From assembly GCA_016712505.1 (NCBI GenBank), contig JADJQY010000008.1, forward strand, positions 523,917-587,916: a stretch of DNA of 64,000 nt. Direction: 5' to 3'. Made by a program: the position numbers and the translations under genes. Under the pieces are notes generated by a model. The model had not been told where the DNA came from, did not search any database, and saw nothing but the letters and a program-made list of their open reading frames with translations. Below are positions 55,715-62,304 of this stretch, piece by piece. This DNA comes from Candidatus Eiseniibacteriota bacterium (GTDB lineage: Bacteria > Eisenbacteria > RBG-16-71-46 > CAIMUX01). Each line of letters begins with the position of its first letter. Position 1 is the first letter of the stretch.

Positions 55715-56216
55715 CAGGCTCAGACAGCGTCAGGCGCAGTTCCGGCGTGAACCGCCGATCAAAGGGCCGAATCACCCTGAGATGACGCAGCAGATTCGAT
55801 GGGTCGCCGCTCATCGCCTGCGCTGGAAGTAACACGCGCGTTACGAGGTGGGCCAGCTCTCCCTTGAGGTCCACGATGACGATGGGTCTCGGACTTCGTC
55901 GGATCACTTGGTGAAGACACGACAACACGAAGAACGACTTCCCAGCGCCGGTTCCGCCAGTGACCCAGCCGTGCAGGCTGAGAAGATCCTGCTCCGGCAA
56001 TCGGACCCAGTACCAGCCGCCGTCGGCGTCCTGCGCGCGACCAAGGAAGAGGTCAGTTGGGTCCGCTCGAAGGCCAAATCGCGAGTGAAATCGCTCCGCG
56101 TCGGCAGCCTCAGTCCGGCGGCGCTCACGACGGGACAGCGACTGCGCCTCGCGAAGTCGCACCGCCTCATTGCCGACCAGATGCCGGCGAAGTGAAAGAA
56201 GCAACTCTCGCGACAT
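55653..56216 (-). CDS. VirD4/TraG-like ATPase, N-terminal part (frameshifted)
   Basis: A 187-residue frame whose first ~170 residues are the P-loop half of the same ATPase. Walker A is GGTGAGKS at residues 87-94, and a first Walker-B-like strand IVIVDLKGE lies near residue 115. Upstream, residues 55-85 (LFLGRAQDADGGWYWVRLPE) fit the usual lead-in strand of T4CP and HerA/FtsK-type ATPases. It diverges into nonsense after SEPDVP because of the extra C at 55706-55709. There is no N-terminal membrane helix; the two small membrane proteins next to it might anchor it. The start ATG 56214-56216 has GGGGAG upstream. Confidence 0.75.
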   Translation of the reverse strand: MSRELLLSLRRHLVGNEAVRLREAQSLSRRERRRTEAADAERFHSRFGLRADPTDLFLGRAQDADGGWYWVRLPEQDLLSLHGWVTGGTGAGKSFFVLSCLHQVIRRSPRPIVIVDLKGELAHLVTRVLLPAQAMSGDPSNLLRHLRVIRPFDRRFTPELRLTLSEPDVPRRSAGLLHCCRDRGSTR

Positions 56217-56218
56217 CA

Positions 56219-56545
56219 CTACTCCCCGTTCCACGGGACCAGAGGGTCCTCGTCCGGATCCTCGTCCGCTGCTTCGGCAGCCTCATCCTCCACCGGTCGA
56301 CGGACTGCCAGGCGAGCACGTTGCTCGTCACGGTCATTGCGCGTGCGGTCGAAGGCCCGCACAGCAAGACCAACGCAGAACAGGATCCCAACAAAAGCGC
56401 TCATGATGTCCGCCACGATGCCGGGGTGTGCCGGCAGATGCGAACGGAGGGACTTCTTCAGGACTGGCGCGAGCACCGTGACCGCCGTGGGCAGGATCAT
56501 GGCGACAACCAGCAGCAGGATTGCTCGACGGGCGAGGCGGTTCAT
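56219..56545 (-). CDS. small two-helix membrane protein
   Basis: A 108-residue protein of unknown function with two hydrophobic helices (AILLLVVAMILPTAVTVLAP and the segment around AFVGILFCVGLAVRAF) and a strongly acidic tail (DEAAEAADEDPDEDPLVPW). The start ATG 56543-56545 overlaps the SH3 gene stop (ATGA). It ends 2 nt before the ATPase start. Two helices plus a charged tail next to a coupling-type ATPase suggest a membrane partner for it. Confidence 0.65.
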   Translation of the reverse strand: MNRLARRAILLLVVAMILPTAVTVLAPVLKKSLRSHLPAHPGIVADIMSAFVGILFCVGLAVRAFDRTRNDRDEQRARLAVRRPVEDEAAEAADEDPDEDPLVPWNGE

Positions 56546-57141
56546 GGGAGGACCTCGACCGCGACCACGTGTTGTGCTGCCACCGAAAACGACGTCCCAT
56601 CCTCGAGCTGCACGAGCGCCAGCTTCTTCTCGACATCGGTGATCACGACCCAGGTGCCGGCCGCCACGCTGCGGGTGCTTGCGCCATCTGGTACCGAAAA
56701 GCCCGAGAGGAGGATGCCTGGTCCGGGCCAGGGACCGTCGCGTCGCACAACGTGGCTTGCAAACACCCACCCATCGTCATCCGCGTACCTCACGTGATAC
56801 CAGCCGTCGCTCGCTTCCTTGATCTTCACGGTCGTTCCGATGAGGAAGGTCCCGAGGGCGGGAAACGCCGTTGCCGGGCCGGTCCGCAACGTCGCTTCTG
56901 CCGTGATGATCCGCCCAGATGGCAATCGCAGCGCGTGGACAAGGAGAAGGATCACGACGATGAACGCGAGGCCGGCTGCTGCAGGGGCCAACGCTCGGCT
57001 GAAGATCCGCGGCGGAGCGACCTGGGTCTGCGCAGCTGCGGCCGCTATCGGTGGAAATCGCCGCTCGCTGAGCTGTCGCGCGATCTCGGGACGCAGGTTG
57101 CCCTCATCGTCTGCCAGCCACGAATCATCGAGGTTCTGCAT
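56542..57141 (-). CDS. membrane-anchored protein with bacterial SH3 domains
   Basis: A 199-residue protein: a soluble N-terminus, one membrane helix at about 50-70 (LAPAAAGLAFIVVILLLVHA), then two SH3b-like units, 'ATLRTGPATAFPALGTFLIG' with 'DGWYHVRYADDDGWVFASHV', and a second with TWVVITDVEKKLALVQLEDG. SH3b domains often bind peptidoglycan or peptides. It sits 4 nt after the E1 gene and overlaps the small membrane protein, linking the ubiquitin-like cassette to the transfer module in one operon. Confidence 0.72.
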   Translation of the reverse strand: MQNLDDSWLADDEGNLRPEIARQLSERRFPPIAAAAAQTQVAPPRIFSRALAPAAAGLAFIVVILLLVHALRLPSGRIITAEATLRTGPATAFPALGTFLIGTTVKIKEASDGWYHVRYADDDGWVFASHVVRRDGPWPGPGILLSGFSVPDGASTRSVAAGTWVVITDVEKKLALVQLEDGTSFSVAAQHVVAVEVLP

Positions 57142-57145
57142 TGAG

Positions 57146-58246
57146 TCAGATCCCCGCGGTGGGATGCCAGCCGCAGACGGGACACGCCTCGTTTCGTGAG
57201 ACTCGAGCCACTAGAGCCTCGAACGGGTGATGGAAGATGTCGGCCAGAGACTCTCGCGGCGCACTTCCCCCATGGAGCAGAAGGAAGCAACCCGCAGGAA
57301 TCAGGCCTGCCCGACTTCCCGCAGGGTCGAGAAGCGACAGCGCGATCGCTGCAGTAGCCGAGGCGAGGAACGCCAGGTCAACACCCAAGCCGGGTTCGGC
57401 TACCATCCGATGCTGTTGCGCGTCCTGGTAGGCCTGTCTGCGCTCCTTGGGAGCGACATCCGGCGCGACCTCAACACGAAATCCCACCGCACAGAAGAGG
57501 CACGGGCCGCTGTTCGGCCGGTACGCGATGATCTCACCCCCGGCCGCCCGTTCGTAAGCTCCAGCGAAGAGCCCGAGGCGCCCAGCTCGCACGCAGCTCT
57601 CATTCGCGGTGAACTGCGCGGCGGGGCTGTCCGTCGTTGCAACGACCAGGTCCACCGAGCCGACGAGGCGGTCGAGGTCGGCTTCGGAAAGTGTGAGCAG
57701 GTCAAGGTCATTGGCCTCCGCCGACACGGCGCGACGCGTCAACAGGTGCGCGACGGCTTGCGCTTTGCTGCGCCCGAGATCATCGAGTCCGCAGGCGTGT
57801 CGGGATAGATTCGCGGCATCCAGCCGGTCAATGTCGAGCACCACGAAGTGCCCCACGCCCGCCTGCGCAAGCAGGAGGCCCACCATGGAACCGAGACTCC
57901 CAGCACCGACCAATAGCACGCGGCTTTCGGCTAGGTTTCCGCCGACGCCGATCCGTCTGCTCTCCAGGCCGCGTTCCACGTCGACGAGCTCCACGCCACC
58001 AACCTCGATGCTCGGCTCTTGCGGGGAGAACCGAATCCCGCGCTCGGAGTCCACGACGACGGATGAGGTGCTCCCTCGGCTCTCGCGGGAGAGGTGGCGG
58101 AGAAGGGGGAGTCCGCCATCGGGCGAAGCCGAAAGAAGCTGGAGCAGACCCTCATCGAGCCGGGCGTGACCGAAGACGGGAGAAGGTCCAGAAGCTGCTA
58201 CGGCTTCGCGAACCGCGTTGCTGACCACAAGACGCACAGACGTCAT
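57146..58246 (-). CDS. E1-like ThiF family adenylyltransferase
   Basis: A 366-residue ubiquitin-activating E1-type enzyme expected to adenylate the C-terminus of a ubiquitin-like protein. A ~105-residue N-terminal region precedes the Rossmann core with VLLVGAGSLGSMVG (residues 110-122), acidic strand VVLDIDRLDAANLSRH, and 'VVATTDSPAAQFTANESC' near 200-218. A structural zinc site is formed by PCLFC (Cys249, 252) and CPVCG (Cys355, 358). Cys218 or a neighbouring Cys could carry the thioester. It directly follows JAMM peptidase and E2-like genes, the order E2-JAB-E1 of Bil-type operons. ATG 58244-58246 has AAGG upstream; the 95-nt overlap with the previous gene is unusually long. Confidence 0.85.
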   Translation of the reverse strand: MTSVRLVVSNAVREAVAASGPSPVFGHARLDEGLLQLLSASPDGGLPLLRHLSRESRGSTSSVVVDSERGIRFSPQEPSIEVGGVELVDVERGLESRRIGVGGNLAESRVLLVGAGSLGSMVGLLLAQAGVGHFVVLDIDRLDAANLSRHACGLDDLGRSKAQAVAHLLTRRAVSAEANDLDLLTLSEADLDRLVGSVDLVVATTDSPAAQFTANESCVRAGRLGLFAGAYERAAGGEIIAYRPNSGPCLFCAVGFRVEVAPDVAPKERRQAYQDAQQHRMVAEPGLGVDLAFLASATAAIALSLLDPAGSRAGLIPAGCFLLLHGGSAPRESLADIFHHPFEALVARVSRNEACPVCGWHPTAGI

Positions 58247-58766
58247 GGGAAACCTTCTTTGCGAGGGTTGGCTCGGTCAGTAGTAACCGCCGGACGCGTC
58301 GATCGCAGTCCGGAGCGACGAGCACCGGGATCTCCACAAAGTCCGCGTCGTTTCGAGACAGTCGGAACGCGCGAATCCGAACGGTCCCGCCTTGGATCGT
58401 GGTGATAGGAAAGACCGCTTCCGGCTTCGACCACTCGGAGGACGTCACGATCTCTTGTGCGGTCGCCAAGTCGATCGCGCTTGGCAACTCGACCTGTCCG
58501 GGGTGGCGGTGATAGTCACCGACGTAGTCGAGCGCGAACCGGTCGAACAGATACTGGAGCTGGTGCTGCTGCCACTCGGAATCGGGAGTGAAGCCCGTGC
58601 GACGACGAACTGCCTTCGGTCCTCCACCGACAACGAACGGCACGGCGAAATCGGCTCCGAGCTTCCGGCCAACGAGGATGCCACCGGTTTCCGTCGCCGG
58701 ATACGCCAGGCAGTCGGAGACGATCATGGCGAAGGCACGTCGAGCGATGAGCAGCTGCGAACGCAT
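58152..58766 (-). CDS. JAMM/JAB (Mov34/MPN) metallopeptidase, deubiquitinase-like
   Basis: A 204-residue protein of the prokaryotic JAB family. The full JAMM zinc signature is visible: Glu26 in ATETGGILVG, then His86-x-His88 in DYHRHPG, then Ser96-x-x-Asp99 in PSAIDLA (HxH-x7-SxxD). In bacterial ubiquitin-like systems such enzymes process the Ubl precursor or remove Ubl from targets. The C-terminal 30 residues (from ~CASCGQQ) overlap the E1 gene in another frame and are Arg/Ser-rich. The start ATG 58764-58766 follows the E2-like stop by 4 nt. Confidence 0.85.
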   Translation of the reverse strand: MRSQLLIARRAFAMIVSDCLAYPATETGGILVGRKLGADFAVPFVVGGGPKAVRRRTGFTPDSEWQQHQLQYLFDRFALDYVGDYHRHPGQVELPSAIDLATAQEIVTSSEWSKPEAVFPITTIQGGTVRIRAFRLSRNDADFVEIPVLVAPDCDRRVRRLLLTEPTLAKKVSHDVCASCGQQRGSRSRSSFWTFSRLRSRPAR

Positions 58767-58770
58767 CTGG

Positions 58771-59148
58771 TTAGAACTCCTCTCCTGTTTGCAGCCAATG
58801 CAGGTACGCCACCAGCCACGCGCTGATAAGCGGGATGCAGCTGGCGGCTGTGCCACGCATCGGATCCCAGTGGCGCTTGTGGATGCACACGCTGCCGTCG
58901 CCATAGCGGTGCGGGGAGCGTTCATCAAGCGGCGGGTCATGGACGAAGAAGCGAGGGGGATGGTAGGGGTATCGATCGGGGTATCGCACCGCGACGACGA
59001 AGGCGACACCAGCGATTGGCTCCAACGCACCAGCCCATTGCAGGGCGCCGCTCGCGACTTGCTGAAGGCGAAAGCGCGGGAAGCGCCCTCGCATGATTTC
59101 GCACTCGGCGACAAGTCGGGACTGCCATTTCGCGTCCTTGTACCACAT
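58771..59148 (-). CDS. E2-like ubiquitin-conjugating (UBC fold) protein
   Basis: A 125-residue protein with the UBC layout from end to end: helix 1 with RLVAECEIMRGRFPRF, beta strands around ALQWAGALEP and FVVAVRYPD, the diagnostic 'YPYHPPRFFVHDPP', then 'HRYGDGSVCIHKRHWDP' with the candidate catalytic Cys88, and a final helix CIPLISAWLVAYLHWLQTGE. This matches the bacterial E2 family found next to JAB and E1 genes. It should accept a ubiquitin-like protein from the E1 and pass it to a target. ATG 59146-59148 has GGGAGA upstream and is preferred over a longer reading. Confidence 0.82.
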   Translation of the reverse strand: MWYKDAKWQSRLVAECEIMRGRFPRFRLQQVASGALQWAGALEPIAGVAFVVAVRYPDRYPYHPPRFFVHDPPLDERSPHRYGDGSVCIHKRHWDPMRGTAASCIPLISAWLVAYLHWLQTGEEF

Positions 59149-59171
59149 TGTGATCTCCCAAAGGTGCGTTG

Positions 59172-59203
59172 GAGGAGGGTCGGGCGGTCGCGCGACCCTC
59201 CTC
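59172..59203 (-). other. 11-bp hairpin ahead of the E2-like gene
   Basis: GAGGAGGGTCG (59172-59182) and CGACCCTCCTC (59193-59203) are perfect inverted repeats with a 10-nt loop. They lie in the 82-nt gap between the 125-residue unknown and the E2-like gene. There is no U-run, so it may be a regulatory or processing hairpin that sets expression of E2-JAB-E1. Confidence 0.6.
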
Positions 59204-59230
59204 ATTCGCGGATTGTGGGTTAGGGGTTCA

Positions 59231-59608
59231 TCAAGCGGCGGAGCGTGGTGTCACGATCTGCCGGGTGTCCGATAACAGGAAGAGACTGCCATCGACCGCG
59301 ATGGCGATGGATTCCTGGCGCGTGACGCGAAGGAGCCGCCAGAGAACCTCGAGCAGTCGTGAGATGTTGGCCGCCGTGGGCACCCGCACCAGGTAGGACT
59401 CCAGGACCCGGATCGGCTCGTGCGTCACCGGACGATCCACGCCGCCCCAGGTGCCCAAGGCGTTCACCACCGTGGCGCCGCCTGCGATCGGCAACAGAGC
59501 ATCCCGCACGTGGCCGAGACACTCATCTTCGGGGAGAGGGTGTCCAAGCTCGTCCTGAACCGGAAGAAACACCCGGACGTGTTTCGCCGACTCAAAGTGC
59601 GCTCTCAA
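59231..59608 (-). CDS. unknown alpha/beta protein of the ubiquitin-like cassette
   Basis: A 125-residue protein I cannot name. The sequence has strands HVRVFLPVQDELG, 'GGATVVNALGTWG' and VLESYLVRV, a helix ISRLLEVLWRLLRVTRQESI, and a last strand IAIAVDGSLFLL, giving a compact alpha/beta fold, perhaps ferredoxin-like. There is no Gly-Gly C-terminus (it ends PRSAA) and no obvious catalytic residues. The only in-frame start near the conserved region is TTG 59606-59608; GTG 59572 is an alternative. It overlaps the 73-residue gene by 17 nt and precedes the E2-like gene by 82 nt. Confidence 0.6.
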   Translation of the reverse strand: MRAHFESAKHVRVFLPVQDELGHPLPEDECLGHVRDALLPIAGGATVVNALGTWGGVDRPVTHEPIRVLESYLVRVPTAANISRLLEVLWRLLRVTRQESIAIAVDGSLFLLSDTRQIVTPRSAA

Positions 59609-59813
59609 GGCCGATGACGTGGAGCAGTTCTGTCGCCGAAGACACCACCCCGAATGTGCGCGGGGCGAGCTTCGTGGGTTTGCTCTTCGCGGGAACCGGC
59701 TCTGGCAGGGCCGGCGATTTTGGGACTTCGCGGACATGGCCATCCGCGTCGACTTCGACTTCGCGATCACGACGGATCGCGTCGGTGAGGCGGCGGAGCC
59801 CTTCGGGCTTCAT
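59592..59813 (-). CDS. small unknown protein, first gene of the cassette
   Basis: A 73-residue protein of unknown function. It starts MKPEGLRRLTDAIRRDREVE, then has a Pro/Lys-rich middle (PALPEPVPAKSKPTKLAPR) and ends TELLHVIGLESAL. ATG 59811-59813 has AAGGAGA upstream. It does not look like a beta-grasp Ubl and lacks a C-terminal Gly. The position at the head of the operon, overlapping the next gene, suggests a regulator or an adaptor for the cassette. Confidence 0.55.
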   Translation of the reverse strand: MKPEGLRRLTDAIRRDREVEVDADGHVREVPKSPALPEPVPAKSKPTKLAPRTFGVVSSATELLHVIGLESAL

Positions 59814-59847
59814 CAGTATTCTCCTTCTGTCAAGGGTGGCGGGGGTC

Positions 59848-59881
59848 AAAGAAAGGCCCCCAACGGGTGAACATCGGGGGC
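59848..59881 (-). terminator. terminator after the small Cys protein (minus strand)
   Basis: On the minus strand GCCCCC pairs with GGGGGC around a 14-nt loop (59856-59881), followed by CTTTCTTTG. It lies 42 nt after the stop of the gene at 59923-60120 and 35 nt before the cassette's first ATG, so it may cap the upstream gene or attenuate the operon. Confidence 0.55.
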
Positions 59882-59922
59882 TGACGCTTCTAGAAGAGCT
59901 GACGCCTCGAATGGACGTTGGC

Positions 59923-60120
59923 CTACGGTGTGGTCTTGTCGATCGTCACCCCTCCTTTCGTGCTGACACGAACGACGACCCCGTTGCGGCACTTGATCTC
60001 CAGGACGCCGGGCTCAACCAGGATGCCGATAAGATGCCCGTGACAGGGACATCGCGCCTCGACGCCACGAATGGTCTTGTACAAGCGGGCCTGCATTGGT
60101 ACTCTTCGGATCAGATGCAC
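59923..60120 (-). CDS. small Cys-containing protein, Com-like
   Basis: A 65-residue protein. 'VEARCPCHGHLIGILVEPG' and LEIKCRNG recall the small Com-type zinc-ribbon proteins of Mu-like phages, which have CxxC...C..C, but here one half-site is incomplete (three Cys and a His). The start GTG 60118-60120 is chosen because GAGGAGG lies 4 nt upstream; an ATG at 60094-60096 is a weaker alternative. The role is unknown; translational regulation is possible by analogy. Confidence 0.5.
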   Translation of the reverse strand: MHLIRRVPMQARLYKTIRGVEARCPCHGHLIGILVEPGVLEIKCRNGVVVRVSTKGGVTIDKTTP

Positions 60121-60279
60121 TTCGCCTCCTCTGCCGTGAGTGGATGCCCAACGCGGCACTCCTTCCCCCAGACGCTCATCGCATCGAAGTGCCCTTCACC
60201 GTGTATGTCGGCTTTGCGTCACAACGGAGCCGCGATGGCGGCGTGTGAACTGTTCGCTCCTGGTCGCACTGCGATCCTC

Positions 60280-60318
60280 AAAACATCAAAAGCCCCGCAC
60301 GATGTGTTCGTGCAGGGC
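60280..60318 (-). terminator. rho-independent terminator on the minus strand
   Basis: Read on the minus strand, GCCCTGCACGA pairs with TCGTGCGGGGC (one G-U) around loop ACACA (60292-60318), followed by TTTTGATGTTTT. It lies 58 nt after the small ORF at 60376-60594 and supports that ORF being expressed. The remaining 160 nt to 60120 hold nothing I can name. Confidence 0.8.
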
Positions 60319-60375
60319 GTTTGGTCGCGCTCTCCGGCAGGGCGCGGACCCCTCTAACTCGTGTTACCTCTCGCA

Positions 60376-60594
60376 TCACTTCTCTTGGCGCTCCGAGCCG
60401 TCGCCATCCTTAGCGGCGGCAGGAGTCGAGCCGGGCACCCCGCCTCGTGCACGTTCGAGCTCCGCCGATCGGCGAATGAGAGCGCGAAGACGTACCCGAA
60501 GCAACAGCGGGACAGCGGACTGGTCTCCGTCGATCGGAACGATCCGGCCGCGGAGAGCGTCCGGCCCCAGATCAATGGAGCGGTCTTTTCTCAA
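60376..60594 (-). CDS. small basic hypothetical protein
   Basis: A 72-residue protein with no recognised family. It begins at TTG 60592-60594 with AAAGGAGGGAGG just upstream. The sequence is charged, with a helical Arg/Leu/Glu middle (LLLRVRLRALIRRSAELERA) and a Lys/Asp/Glu-rich end. A clear terminator follows. Evidence is the ribosome-binding site and terminator only, so it is tentative. Confidence 0.4.
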   Translation of the reverse strand: MRKDRSIDLGPDALRGRIVPIDGDQSAVPLLLRVRLRALIRRSAELERARGGVPGSTPAAAKDGDGSERQEK

Positions 60595-60699
60595 GCCTCC
60601 CTCCTTTTCTGAGAGGACCCACGTTTGATCGGGCCTCTCCACGCTCTGTAGTCCGTCGCGTGTCACGCGGCCCCTCGGCCGCACTGTGGCTAGCTGGCC

Positions 60700-60728
60700 T
60701 TGACAGCCCTAATAGATGGGTATATCAT
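60700..60728 (+). promoter_or_regulatory. strong sigma-70-type promoter
   Basis: TTGACA at 60700-60705, exactly 17 nt, then TATCAT at 60723-60728, set in the only AT-rich patch of the region. It reads toward the candidate RNA and the sigma factor gene. Confidence 0.75.
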
Positions 60729-60734
60729 AACGTT

Positions 60735-60950
60735 ACACTTACTTGTCCTGGACGTACTTCCTAGGTCGTGGCTCTCGGGTGGGCCTCGGACCGCGTGGTG
60801 CTGGTTCTCCGTCCAGGACAGTCGGGTTTACCCGTGCCGTCTCGGCGGACAGCCACAGTCATGGCTGCGTTCCGACCTGCATTGCAAGGCACGGGGTCCA
60901 CCACAGAGCCGCCCTCATCCCCAACAGGATGAGGGTCTTTTCTTGTTCTT
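60735..60950 (+). ncRNA. candidate structured small RNA or long leader
   Basis: A ~210-nt interval bounded by a consensus promoter and a rho-independent terminator, with no plausible ORF. It contains nested perfect stems: GTCCTGGACG (60745-60754) with CGTCCAGGAC (60810-60819); CCCGTGCC (60831-60838) with GGCACGGG (60889-60896), enclosing AGCCA/TGGCT; and CGGG TTTA CCCG. It could be a stand-alone sRNA or an attenuating leader for the sigma factor 170 nt downstream. It does not match 6S RNA or another family I recognise. Confidence 0.5.
60912..60950 (+). terminator. rho-independent terminator/attenuator before the sigma factor
   Basis: CCCTCATCC (60912-60920), loop CCAACA, GGATGAGGG (60927-60935), followed by TCTTTTCTTGTTCTT. 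It closes the candidate RNA and lies about 175 nt upstream of the sigma factor ATG. The rest of that stretch (60951-61123) contains only the AGGAA site near 61112. Confidence 0.8.
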
Positions 60951-61123
60951 GCTTCGCGTGTGACGCCGTGGGGACAATAGAGCGGAGGGTATCTTCCCTC
61001 GGAAAGGAGGTGCGCACCAAACTTCATTCACAGCGGCAATCAGAACTCGTCGCTCCGGGTCCGCTAACGGACTGCCGGACTCGGCCGAGATTGCTGCGGG
61101 TGCAGTCCGGGACAGGAACGAAA

Positions 61124-61732
61124 ATGACTGACCCGATACAACGGTTCCTCCAGCTCTCCCGCCAAGGGGCGACGCAGGAGGAACGCATGGAGGCCTTCGA
61201 CGACATGGCGCGAGCGAAGATCTGGCCAGGCGGGCAAGATCTCGTCACGTTCATGCGGCGTGAGGCCGCAACGGCAAAGTGGCGCCTCGGCCGGAGCAAT
61301 CCGGCGGTAGGCGGAGATGCGGAAGACATGGTGCAGGACGCGCTTCTCACCTTCTTCGCCAACGCTGACCGGATAGACCGGTCGGTCGTTGGGTGGCTGC
61401 GAGGCGTGCTGATGATCCTGGCCAAGCGGAATGCAGAGAAGCACGGTCCCTTCAACATGGCCTCAGAGTTCGATGATCTTCACCACGTCGTACTCGTAAG
61501 AGACGACGCAGATCTCGAGCGACAGGCCGCGATGAGCCAGACCGTGGGCGATGCGATCGACAAATTGCCGAAGACCCTGCGGGAAGTGACCCGGATGCAC
61601 TTCCTCGAGGGGATGAGCAACCCGGAAATCGGCTACGCACTGAACCTACGTCCGGGAGCCGTCCGAACCAGGTGTGGCGCGCGCGTGCCGCGCACTCGCA
61701 GAATTGCTGAGGCACGACGATACCGACCCTGA
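61124..61732 (+). CDS. ECF-like RNA polymerase sigma factor (C-terminus frameshifted)
   Basis: A 202-residue sigma-70 family protein. Region 2 is visible as 'GDAEDMVQDALLTFFANADR' with the following VGWLRGVLMILAKRNAEKH. Region 4 is visible as LPKTLREVTRMHFLEGMSNPEI and LNLRPGAVRTR, the helix-turn-helix that reads the -35 element. Directly after this Arg the frame degenerates; one base removed near 61670 gives VARACRALAELLRHDD, a normal sigma-4 ending, with stop at 61758-61760. ATG 61124 has AGGAA upstream. An open frame continues upstream, but it crosses the terminator. It probably controls element or stress genes; its regulon is unknown. Confidence 0.8.
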   Translation: MTDPIQRFLQLSRQGATQEERMEAFDDMARAKIWPGGQDLVTFMRREAATAKWRLGRSNPAVGGDAEDMVQDALLTFFANADRIDRSVVGWLRGVLMILAKRNAEKHGPFNMASEFDDLHHVVLVRDDADLERQAAMSQTVGDAIDKLPKTLREVTRMHFLEGMSNPEIGYALNLRPGAVRTRCGARVPRTRRIAEARRYRP

Positions 61733-61797
61733 AGAAAACCGCAATGTAGGCAATCAGTAGTCTACATTCCTGCGCAGCAGTGGCACTTGCCACGCGC

Positions 61798-61832
61798 AAC
61801 CGCTCGCTTGCGACAAGGGAGCGGTTTTCTTT
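61798..61832 (+). terminator. rho-independent terminator after the sigma factor
   Basis: AACCGCTC (61798-61805) pairs with GAGCGGTT (61819-61826); an inner CTTG/CAAG extends the stem. TTCTTTT follows. The 80 nt from here to the lipoprotein stop hold only a short CCTCGA/TCGAGG hairpin at 61874-61893. Confidence 0.75.
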
Positions 61833-61908
61833 TGGGGTCTGCGAGGGTCTTTATGTGCTAAGGAGCTGAGGAACCTCGATCATACTCTCGAGGATGGATC
61901 GCATCGTG

Positions 61909-62304
61909 TTACTGCCGCTGGTAGGTCTGCGCGCCCTCGTCCCACTGCACCGTGATCTGATTTCCCACGATCGCATACGGCAGCTCATTGACTTCACCGC
62001 CCGGGTGGCCAGCGAGCCGCACCGTTCCCCCGCGATCCTCAAACGTCATGTCGTCTTCGGTTTCGCACCCCTGCTCGGCGCAATCCGGACCCTGGCAGCA
62101 GTAGGAGAGGACGAATTTGCAGTCGGCCTTGAACTCCAGCGATTCCGTGATCGTCGTCCCGGATTGGGTCTGGGTGCGCTGCCAGGTGCCCACGAGAGGA
62201 GAGGAAGCGCAAGCAGCGGACGGCGTCGTGGTCCCATCCTTTCCGCATCCCGTGCCCACCAGGAGGAGCAACACCAGCACAGCGACAGACGTGAACGATT
62301 TCAT
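61909..62304 (-). CDS. small lipoprotein, lipocalin-like
   Basis: A 131-residue lipoprotein. The signal peptide ends in the lipobox LLVGTGC (Cys20). The mature part has LVGTWQRTQTQSGTTITESL at its start, then short strands, four further Cys, and ends YAIVGNQITVQWDEGAQTYQ, the pattern of small lipocalin-like beta-barrel domains. The ligand is unknown. ATG 62302-62304 has AAGGAGG upstream and overlaps the stop of the Asp-box gene (ATGA), so the two were a coupled pair. Confidence 0.8.
   Translation of the reverse strand: MKSFTSVAVLVLLLLVGTGCGKDGTTTPSAACASSPLVGTWQRTQTQSGTTITESLEFKADCKFVLSYCCQGPDCAEQGCETEDDMTFEDRGGTVRLAGHPGGEVNELPYAIVGNQITVQWDEGAQTYQRQ

Noticed and set aside
54659..56216. Two separate ATPase genes
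   Set aside because: Neither half alone has a complete P-loop ATPase; one base removed in the CCCC run joins them into a normal enzyme.
59828..59833. TTGACA on the minus strand as promoter of the ubiquitin-like operon
   Set aside because: It lies 14 nt from the ATG with no -10 at a workable distance; it overlaps the ribosome-binding region instead.
60743..61123. N-terminal extension of the sigma factor in the same open frame
   Set aside because: The frame crosses a strong terminator and a structured RNA, and the extension has no sigma domain features; ATG 61124 with AGGAA is the better start.
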